Shown here: piece after piece, positions 1 through 5,034 of the stretch
Layout of the letters: every line of letters starts with the position of its first letter
Numbering within the stretch: position 1 is the first letter of the stretch
NCBI GenBank assembly: GCA_945876015.1
Contig: CAMCNM010000170.1
Coordinates: 1-5,034, forward strand
Length of the DNA: 5,034 bases
Origin: Gemmatimonas phototrophica
GTDB taxonomy: Bacteria > Gemmatimonadota > Gemmatimonadetes > Longimicrobiales > Gaopeijiaceae
Direction of reading: 5' to 3'
The notes under the pieces: model-generated
What the model saw: only the letters and a program-made list of their open reading frames with translations
The model's database searches: none
Told to the model about the DNA's origin: nothing
Program-made: the position numbers and the translations under genes

Positions 1-1
1 C

Positions 2-1387
2 ACGCACCTGCGGCCGACCGCGTTCGGCGTGGTCGCGGCGCTCGGGTTCGGCCTCGCGCTGCTCGGCGGCACCGCCTTCGGGCTCGCCTATCGCTGGCCG
101 GTCGCCGGTGCCCTGGCCGCGTTGCTCACGCTGGTCGTGAGCGTGTTCACCGCGTGGCGGACGGCCCAAACCGCCGCGGCCGTGGGCCGCGAGGTCCGGC
201 GCATCGCCCGCGCGGAGGGCATGGTGACGATGCCGTCCGGGCCCGCCCGCACGCCGCTCGTGGCGCCCTCGCTGCTCCGCACGTACGGGCTGCGCAGCGC
301 GATCGTGTTCGCGGTCATGGTGCTGGCGCTGGGGTCGGGCGCGCTGCTCCTGCGCGAGGCGGCGATCGGCGAAGTGATCGGCCTCCGGAAGGGCTACGCG
401 GGGGACTACGGCCCCGCGATCTCGGCGTGGCTCGACACGCCCGGCGGCATCGCTGTCGCGGAGAACGGGGACATCTACTTCTCCGACTCGAACAACGCGG
501 TCGTCCGCCACATCGACGCGGCCACCTCGATCATCACCTCGGTGGCGGGCAATCACGACCTCGGCCCAGGGTTCTCGGGCGACGGCGAGGCCGCGATCCG
601 CGCGCGGCTCCACGCGCCCGACGGCGTGGCGATCGCTCCGGACGGGGCGCTCATCGTGGCGGACTCGTACAACCAGCGCATCCGCCGTATCGACCGCACC
701 ACGGGGGTCATCACAACAATCGCGGGCTCGGGCGTGGCCGACTTCAACGGCGACGGCCGTCCCGCGCTCGAGACGCACCTCGATCAGCCGGTCGCGGTCG
801 CGTGCGCGCCGAACGGCGACATCTACATCGCGGATACGATGAACAACCGGGTCCGCATGCTCGACCACGCGACCGGCCTGATCCGCACCGTGGCCGGGGA
901 AGGGAACGTGGCCGAGGAGGGTCCGATCGGGGACGGCGGGCCCGCGACCGAGGCGCAGCTGTTCATGCCGAGCGACATCGCGCTCGCGCCGAACGGCGAC
1001 CTGTACATCGCGGACATGCACCACAACCGCGTGCGTAAGGTGGACGCGCGCACGGGTGTGATCTCGAGCGTCGCGGGCGACGGCCAGTTCGGCAGCAACG
1101 GCGACGACGGGCCGGCGCTGGGCGCGAGCCTGGCGGGTCCGGCCGGAATCGCGCTCGTGCCCCAGGCCGACGGCCGCCTGACGATCTTCATCGCCGACTA
1201 CTACAACGGGCGGATCCGTGTGGTCGGGCCGGACGGCGTCATGCGCGACCTGAGCGACGACGGCAAGGTCGTGTTCGGCGCGCCGTCGCGCATCGCATAC
1301 GCGCCGCGCAAGCACTGGCTCTACGTAGCCGATGCAACCGAGGACCGGCTGGTGGCGCTGACCCTGCCGAAGCCCGGGGGGGAGTGA
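2..1387 (+). CDS. Membrane-anchored NHL-repeat beta-propeller protein (5' partial)
   Basis: The frame is open to the left edge. A GTG at 29 is the first possible start in view, but it has no Shine-Dalgarno sequence and lies right at the first membrane helix, so the true start is probably upstream. Residues here count from that GTG. Hydrophobic helices lie at about 1-21, 25-43 and 90-108. The Arg-rich loop at 44-89 suggests a cytoplasmic loop, placing the C-terminal domain outside the membrane. NHL-type units follow at about 138-162, 197-221, 254-278, 314-338 and 371-398, with cores such as GDIYIADTMNNRVRML. A degenerate sixth lies at 418-446, giving a likely six-bladed propeller. Blades are joined by a recurring G-D-x-G-P-A-x-x-A-x-L element (for example 301-311). 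NHL propellers usually bind proteins or other ligands, and some are enzymes; I see no specific catalytic signature. It is followed after one base by the ABC exporter gene, suggesting a role in the same surface process. The fold call is strong; the function is unknown. Confidence 0.88.
   Translation, partial: THLRPTAFGVVAALGFGLALLGGTAFGLAYRWPVAGALAALLTLVVSVFTAWRTAQTAAAVGREVRRIARAEGMVTMPSGPARTPLVAPSLLRTYGLRSAIVFAVMVLALGSGALLLREAAIGEVIGLRKGYAGDYGPAISAWLDTPGGIAVAENGDIYFSDSNNAVVRHIDAATSIITSVAGNHDLGPGFSGDGEAAIRARLHAPDGVAIAPDGALIVADSYNQRIRRIDRTTGVITTIAGSGVADFNGDGRPALETHLDQPVAVACAPNGDIYIADTMNNRVRMLDHATGLIRTVAGEGNVAEEGPIGDGGPATEAQLFMPSDIALAPNGDLYIADMHHNRVRKVDARTGVISSVAGDGQFGSNGDDGPALGASLAGPAGIALVPQADGRLTIFIADYYNGRIRVVGPDGVMRDLSDDGKVVFGAPSRIAYAPRKHWLYVADATEDRLVALTLPKPGGE
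440..1363 (+). repeat. NHL blade repeats, six units, 57-60 codon period
   Basis: Five clear NHL units and one degenerate unit recur inside the first gene, starting near residues 138, 197, 254, 314, 371 and 418 (counted from the GTG at 29). The spacing is 59, 57, 60, 57 and about 47 residues. The third and fourth units are nearly identical at DNA level: 806-834 and 986-1014 share 27 of 29 bases, offset by exactly 180 bases. The other units have diverged, so this pair may be a younger duplication, or may simply share favoured codons for the same peptide (APNGD-[IL]-YIAD). Confidence 0.8.
1376..1384 (+). promoter_or_regulatory. G-rich ribosome binding site of the ABC exporter gene, with a 7-G run
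   Basis: Seven consecutive Gs (1376-1382) run into AG, giving a GGGGAG-type Shine-Dalgarno core ending at 1384, four bases before the ATG at 1389. It lies within the last codons of the preceding gene, whose TGA is at 1385-1387. This supports the ATG at 1389 and coupled translation of the two genes. The spacing is slightly short, and the sequence also encodes Gly-Gly-Glu of the upstream protein. Confidence 0.6.
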
Positions 1388-1388
1388 G

Positions 1389-3275
1389 ATGGATCGGCTG
1401 AGCGCTGAGCCGCTGCCGCCCGTTCCCGAGCCGGAGCGGCCGCTGCTGCCCTGGGTGCTGTCCTTCCTGCGGCCCTACCGCGGGAGGCTCGCCCTCCTGT
1501 CGGTGCTGCTCCTGTTCGAGGTACTGCTGGGCGTGCTGCAGCCGTGGCCGCTCGCGATCGTGCTCGACTACGTGCTCGCGGGGCGCGCTCTGCCGGGCGG
1601 GATCGCGGGATGGGTGGACTGGGTCACGCAGGGGAATCTGGTCATCCTGCTGGTGGTCGTGGTGAGCGCGGGTGTGGTCCTCAATTTGATCAACCAGGCG
1701 GTCACGCTGCAGGCGACCCAGGTCCAGGTCGAGACCGGACAGCGGCTGGTCTATGGTCTTCGCTACAGGCTGTTTCAACATCTCCAGGCGCTTGGGCTCC
1801 ACCACCACGTGACGACCCCCACGGGCGACGCGGTCTACCGCATCGACGTGGACGCGTACTCGATCGACAACCTCGTGATGGGCGGCCTCTTCCCGCTCGT
1901 GACCTCGGTGGCGTCGCTCGCGGTGATGTTCGTGCTGATGCTGCGGATCGATCCGGCGATCGCGTTGCTCTCGCTCTCTGTGGTCCCGTTCCTCTACATG
2001 TCGCTCCGCTACTATATGCGGACGCTGTCGGGGCGGATCGAGCGGGTGAAGGACCTCGAGTCCAAGCTCCAGGAGAGGCTCTACGAGGTGTTCGCGGCGA
2101 TGCGGCTCGTGAAGAGCTTCAACCGCGAGCCGTTCGAGGCCGCGCGCTACCGGAAGGCAGGCGACACGGTGATGGACGCGCGCATCGACATCACGTGGCG
2201 GGAATCGGTGTTCTCGGCGGTGGTCAGCACGATCACGATCCTGGGCACCGCGCTCGTCGTGATCGTCGGCGGGATGCACGTGCTCCAGGGGCAGATGACG
2301 GTCGGCGAGCTGTTGGTCGTCATCAACTACCTGGGCGCGGTCTACGGGCCGCTCGCCGCCGTCGCCCACACCAGCGGGCAGCTCCAAGGATCGATCGCGG
2401 GCGCCCGTCGCGTACGCGAGGTGTTCGCGATGAACACCGAGACGGTGGCGCCACCCGACGCGATCCCAGCCACCGCGATCAAGGGCGACATCCGCTTCGA
2501 GAACGTCGGGTTCCACTACCCGGACGGTACCGAGGTGCTGCGCGACATCTCGTTCTCCGCCAGGCCGGGTGAGGTGGTCGCGCTGGTCGGGCTCACGGGA
2601 GCGGGGAAGACCACGCTCGTGAGCTTGATCCCCCGGTTCTACGAGGCGACCGAGGGGCGCGTGCTCGTGGACGGCGTGGACGTGCGGCAGTACCTGATCC
2701 CCTCGCTGCGTGACAAGATCGCGATCGTCCTCCAGGACCCCATGCTGCTCCATGGCACCGTGGCGGAGAACCTGCGCTACGGCCGGCTCGACGCGACCCG
2801 CGCGGAGATCGAGGACGCGGCCAAGGCCGCGCACGCCCACGACTTCATCGCGCACCTGGCGCACGGCTACGACAGCGAGCTCGCCGAGGCCGGTGGCGGG
2901 CTCTCGGGCGGCGAGCGTCAGCGTTTGAGCATCGCGCGGGCGCTCGTGAAGAACGCGCCGATCCTGATCCTGGACGAGCCGACGTCCTCGCTCGACGCGA
3001 TCTCGGAGGAGATCGTGTTCAGCGCGCTCAAGCGGCTGCGCGAAGGCCGCACCACGCTGGTGATCGCCCACCGGCTCTCCACCGTGCGCGACGCGGACCG
3101 GATCCTCGTGCTGGACGAGGGCCGGCTCGCGGCTCAGGGCCGCCACGAGGAGCTGCTCCAGACGAGCCTGCTCTATCGCCGCATGTGCGCGCGGCTCTCG
3201 GTGGGGAAGTCGCTCGACGAACCGGAGACGGTGGACGAGCTGATCCAGGCCACTCACCTGGCCACTGGACGTTGA
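1389..3275 (+). CDS. Type I ABC exporter half-transporter (membrane domain fused to ATPase)
   Basis: This is an inner-membrane ATP-driven exporter of the MsbA/lipid and multidrug type, working as a dimer. At 628 residues it is slightly longer than the usual 570-600. Residues 1-300 hold the six-helix domain, with hydrophobic stretches at about 34-58, 84-106, 160-185, 186-207, 270-295 and 303-328. The ATPase follows from about 365: A-loop Tyr377, Walker A GLTGAGKT 401-408 (Lys407), Q-loop Gln449, signature LSGGERQR 505-512, Walker B ILILDE 525-530 with catalytic Glu530, D-loop SSLD 533-536 and switch His561. Every motif is intact, so it should be active. The ATG at 1389 has a G-rich ribosome binding site and leaves a Pro-rich N-terminal tail before helix 1. 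A tail of about 25 residues follows the ATPase. One base separates it from the NHL gene, and its stop overlaps the next start. Export of a lipid-linked glycan or glycolipid is inferred from the adjacent glycosyltransferases; motifs cannot separate this from peptide or drug export. Confidence 0.96.
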   Translation: MDRLSAEPLPPVPEPERPLLPWVLSFLRPYRGRLALLSVLLLFEVLLGVLQPWPLAIVLDYVLAGRALPGGIAGWVDWVTQGNLVILLVVVVSAGVVLNLINQAVTLQATQVQVETGQRLVYGLRYRLFQHLQALGLHHHVTTPTGDAVYRIDVDAYSIDNLVMGGLFPLVTSVASLAVMFVLMLRIDPAIALLSLSVVPFLYMSLRYYMRTLSGRIERVKDLESKLQERLYEVFAAMRLVKSFNREPFEAARYRKAGDTVMDARIDITWRESVFSAVVSTITILGTALVVIVGGMHVLQGQMTVGELLVVINYLGAVYGPLAAVAHTSGQLQGSIAGARRVREVFAMNTETVAPPDAIPATAIKGDIRFENVGFHYPDGTEVLRDISFSARPGEVVALVGLTGAGKTTLVSLIPRFYEATEGRVLVDGVDVRQYLIPSLRDKIAIVLQDPMLLHGTVAENLRYGRLDATRAEIEDAAKAAHAHDFIAHLAHGYDSELAEAGGGLSGGERQRLSIARALVKNAPILILDEPTSSLDAISEEIVFSALKRLREGRTTLVIAHRLSTVRDADRILVLDEGRLAAQGRHEELLQTSLLYRRMCARLSVGKSLDEPETVDELIQATHLATGR

Positions 3276-4390
3276 AGGTCGTCCTCGCGGGAATCATCGC
3301 GCGCTACCCGTTCGGCGGCGTGACCTGGTGCTCGCTCATGTACCTGCTGGGACTGCGCGCCCTCGGGCACGAGGTGTTCTACATCGAGGACACGGGAGAG
3401 TGCGTCTACGATCCGGTCCTGAACACCCGCTCGCTCGATCCAGGCTACGGCACGCGATACATCCGCGACGCGCTCGCGCCCCACGGGCTGGGCGACCGCT
3501 GGGCGTTCGTGAACTACGACGGCGCCTATCACGGGCGGAGCGCCGAGGACGTGCGGCGGGAGTGCGCCGACGCCGACGTCTTCCTCAACCTGTCGGGCGG
3601 CTCCTGGTTCTGGCGGGACGAATATCTCAGAATTCCGCACAAGGCGTTCATCGACTCCGATCCGGGGTTCACGCAGCTCGCGATCGCCAAGGGCGAGCCC
3701 TGGTACGTCGAGTTCTTCCAGCGCTTCGACCGACTCTTCACGTTCGGAGCGAATATCGGGACATCCGCTTCGACCATTCCCGTCGGGGACTTCACCTGGC
3801 ACAAGACCTGGCAGCCGATCACGCTCCTCGACTGGCGCACCACCGCCGCGCCGCGCGATCGCTTCACCTCGGTGATGACCTGGCGGATCGAGAGCTTCGC
3901 GGACGTGGACGGCAACAAGGATCAGGAGTTCCTGCGCTACCTGGATCTGCCGTCGCTGACGAGCCAGCCGTTCGAGCTCGCGATCAACGGGCCGCGTGAG
4001 ATGCTGAGCGCGCACGGGTGGGGAACCGTAGACGCGATGGCGGTGTCGCGCACGCCGGGCGACTACCGCACCTTCGTCCAGGGTTCGAAGGCCGAGTTCG
4101 GCGTGGCCAAGAACACCTACGTCGCCGGTCGGACGGGCTGGTTCAGCGATCGCACGGAGTGCTACCTCGCCTCGGGGAGACCGGCTCTGGTCCAGGACAC
4201 GGGATGGACGGCGCACCTGCCGAACGGGGAAGGTCTGCTCGCGTTCAGCAGCCCGGAGGAGGCGCTGGCGGGGATCGAGCGCATCAACGGCGACTACGCG
4301 CTCCACGCGCGGCGCGCCGAGGAGATCGCGCGCGAGCACTTCGACGCGGGGAAGGTGCTGCCGCGGCTGCTCGAGGAGGCGTGCCGGTGA
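3272..4390 (+). CDS. Putative CgeB-like GT-B glycosyltransferase, TTG start
   Basis: A 372-residue protein that starts, in my reading, at the TTG whose last two bases are shared with the exporter stop (TTGA, 3272-3275). From there it begins MKVVLAGIIARYPFGGVTW, the beta-strand plus glycine loop expected at the N-terminus of a GT-B sugar transferase; earlier in-frame residues look like out-of-frame translation of the exporter. Further marks are LGHEVFYIEDTG (31-42), LNLSGG (105-110), DSDPGFTQ (128-135) and a Trp-rich segment FTWHKTWQPITLLDW (174-188). The C-terminal domain, from about 195, contains FSDRTECYLASGRPAL (291-306) and GEGLLAF (319-325). These resemble the E-x-x-A-x-G-x-P donor-site region of GT4 and CgeB/Glyco_trans_1_2 proteins. 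The first Glu of the classical EX7E pair is absent (Thr at 288). No signal peptide or membrane helix is evident, so it should be cytoplasmic. Donor and acceptor cannot be told. The glycosyltransferase fold is likely; activity is inferred. Confidence 0.82.
   Translation: MKVVLAGIIARYPFGGVTWCSLMYLLGLRALGHEVFYIEDTGECVYDPVLNTRSLDPGYGTRYIRDALAPHGLGDRWAFVNYDGAYHGRSAEDVRRECADADVFLNLSGGSWFWRDEYLRIPHKAFIDSDPGFTQLAIAKGEPWYVEFFQRFDRLFTFGANIGTSASTIPVGDFTWHKTWQPITLLDWRTTAAPRDRFTSVMTWRIESFADVDGNKDQEFLRYLDLPSLTSQPFELAINGPREMLSAHGWGTVDAMAVSRTPGDYRTFVQGSKAEFGVAKNTYVAGRTGWFSDRTECYLASGRPALVQDTGWTAHLPNGEGLLAFSSPEEALAGIERINGDYALHARRAEEIAREHFDAGKVLPRLLEEACR
4373..4379 (+). promoter_or_regulatory. Strong Shine-Dalgarno site deciding the GT4 gene start
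   Basis: GAGGAGG lies seven bases before the GTG at 4387, inside the last codons of the preceding glycosyltransferase gene. Another in-frame GTG at 4381 is only one base from this site, too close for initiation, so 4387 is preferred. This is the best ribosome binding site in the window. Confidence 0.75.
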
Positions 4391-5034
4391 GCGAGCGTCC
4401 GCTGCGGATCGGCCACGTCGGGCCGGTCGCGACGTCGATTCCGCCGGCCATGTCGGGCTCCGTCGAGACGATGACTTCGCTGCTCACCGAGGGCCTGGTA
4501 GCGATGGGTCACGACGTCACCCTGTTCGCCACCGGTGACTCCACCACAAGGGCCAAGCTCCACGCGCTGTACCCCGTGGGCTACTGGCACGACGAGGCGA
4601 TGTGGCCGTGGGAGCTCTACGAGATGCTCAACCTCGCCGCCGCGGTCGAGCGCGCGCGCGACTTCGACATCATCCACTACGAGGCGGCCTACTACCCGAT
4701 GGCCCTCTCGTTCGCGCGGCTCTCGCCCACGCCGATCGTGCAGACGCTCCACCATGCTCCGACCGCTGAAGAGGTGAAGCTCTGGTCGAAGTATCCCGAG
4801 GCGCCGTTCGTCGCGATTTCGCAGGAGCAGGCGCGTCTGCTCACGGGCGCCCGGGTCGAGGGAGTCGTGCTGCACGGCCTCGACACGGATTCGTTCACGT
4901 TCCGCGCCGAGCCCGACGACTATCTGCTCTTCCTGGGGCGGTTCACGGAGGGGAAGGGCGTGCTCCAGGCGATCGAGGTCGCCAAACGCGTGGGCAACAT
5001 GCGGCTGATTCTCGCCGCGGCCGAAGAGGACTAC
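4387..5034 (+). CDS. GT4-family glycosyltransferase (3' partial)
   Basis: An open frame of 216 codons runs off the right edge without a stop. The GTG start at 4387 overlaps the previous stop (GTGA) and has a strong Shine-Dalgarno site. The protein matches a common GT4 subgroup of about 340-400 residues: N-terminal strand RIGHVGPV (7-14), SIPP (17-20) and Gly24-Ser-Val-Glu27 loop, then GLVAMGHDVTLFATGDS (36-52), DFDIIHYE (92-99), TLHHAP (120-125), VAISQEQ (142-148) and HGLDTDSF (163-170). The interdomain region and first strand of the donor domain follow as YLLFLGRFTEGKG (179-191), whose Arg185 and Lys190 sit where GT4 enzymes bind the nucleotide-sugar diphosphate. The EX7E region is beyond the window. 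It should transfer a sugar from an activated donor to a lipid, glycan or small acceptor in the cytoplasm; the specific sugar is unknown. It is coupled to the gene before it, suggesting consecutive steps of one glycan pathway. Confidence 0.93.
   Translation, partial: MSERPLRIGHVGPVATSIPPAMSGSVETMTSLLTEGLVAMGHDVTLFATGDSTTRAKLHALYPVGYWHDEAMWPWELYEMLNLAAAVERARDFDIIHYEAAYYPMALSFARLSPTPIVQTLHHAPTAEEVKLWSKYPEAPFVAISQEQARLLTGARVEGVVLHGLDTDSFTFRAEPDDYLLFLGRFTEGKGVLQAIEVAKRVGNMRLILAAAEEDY

Noticed and set aside
154..1038. A 294-codon + strand frame overlapping the NHL gene
   Set aside because: The product is a low-complexity Arg/Gly/His/Pro string from an alternative frame of the NHL gene, with no domain.
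1544..2572. A 342-codon + strand frame inside the ABC exporter gene
   Set aside because: It is an out-of-frame reading of the exporter with Arg/Gly/Ala-rich composition; the overlapping exporter frame has every expected motif.
1239..3257. A 672-codon open frame on the minus strand
   Set aside because: It lies opposite the intact ABC exporter gene. Its translation is rich in Arg, His, Asp and Glu with no hydrophobic core or recognisable domain, typical of the antisense of a high-GC gene with few stop codons.
3249..3269. Short direct repeat GGCCACT near the end of the exporter gene
   Set aside because: Seven bases repeated once in GC-rich coding sequence is expected by chance, and no regulatory role is evident.
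3254..4339. A 361-codon open frame on the minus strand
   Set aside because: It is antisense to the CgeB-like glycosyltransferase gene, shows a biased charged composition and no motif, and is explained by high GC.
4381..4389. GTG at 4381 as the start of the GT4 gene
   Set aside because: It is in frame but only one base from the GAGGAGG site; the GTG at 4387 has ideal seven-base spacing and the GTGA stop overlap.
4294..4875. A 193-codon minus-strand frame over the GT4 gene
   Set aside because: It is opposite a clear GT4 glycosyltransferase with conserved motifs, and its own translation is Arg/His/Glu-rich with no domain.

Overview
The window is uniformly GC-rich (roughly 70 percent by eye) and coding on the + strand from end to end. 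Strong G/C preference at third codon positions, GTG and TTG starts and near-zero gene spacing point to a high-GC free-living bacterium. Gemmatimonadota, Acidobacteriota, Myxococcota, Eisenbacteria-type lineages or Actinomycetota would all fit. There is no rRNA or other marker, so I do not name a phylum.

Layout. (1) Bases 2-1387: the 3' part, open at the left edge, of a membrane-anchored NHL-repeat protein. Three N-terminal transmembrane helices lead into a predicted six-bladed beta-propeller. (2) 1389-3275: a complete 628-residue type I ABC exporter half-transporter (membrane domain plus ATPase, MsbA/lipid-exporter-like) with all nucleotide-binding motifs intact. (3) 3272-4390: a 372-residue protein that looks like a CgeB-type GT-B glycosyltransferase, most likely starting at a TTG that overlaps the exporter stop codon. 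(4) 4387-5034: the first 216 residues of a GT4-family glycosyltransferase, running off the right edge.

The four genes are separated by +1, -4 and -4 bases, so they almost certainly form one translationally coupled transcription unit whose promoter and terminator lie outside the window. The simplest reading is part of a cell-surface glycoconjugate locus: two glycosyltransferases build or decorate a glycan or glycolipid, the ABC exporter moves a lipid-linked or other amphipathic product across the inner membrane, and the membrane-anchored propeller sits on the outer face as a possible binding or scaffolding partner. The protein families are seen in the sequence; the shared pathway is inferred from context.

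There is no sign of mobile elements, CRISPR, RNA genes or phage genes, and no non-coding stretch longer than one base between genes. I see no clearly undescribed system. The most unusual points are the pairing of a three-helix-anchored NHL propeller with an ABC exporter and glycosyltransferases, and a seven-G run at the gene 1/gene 2 junction where loss of one G would fuse the two reading frames.
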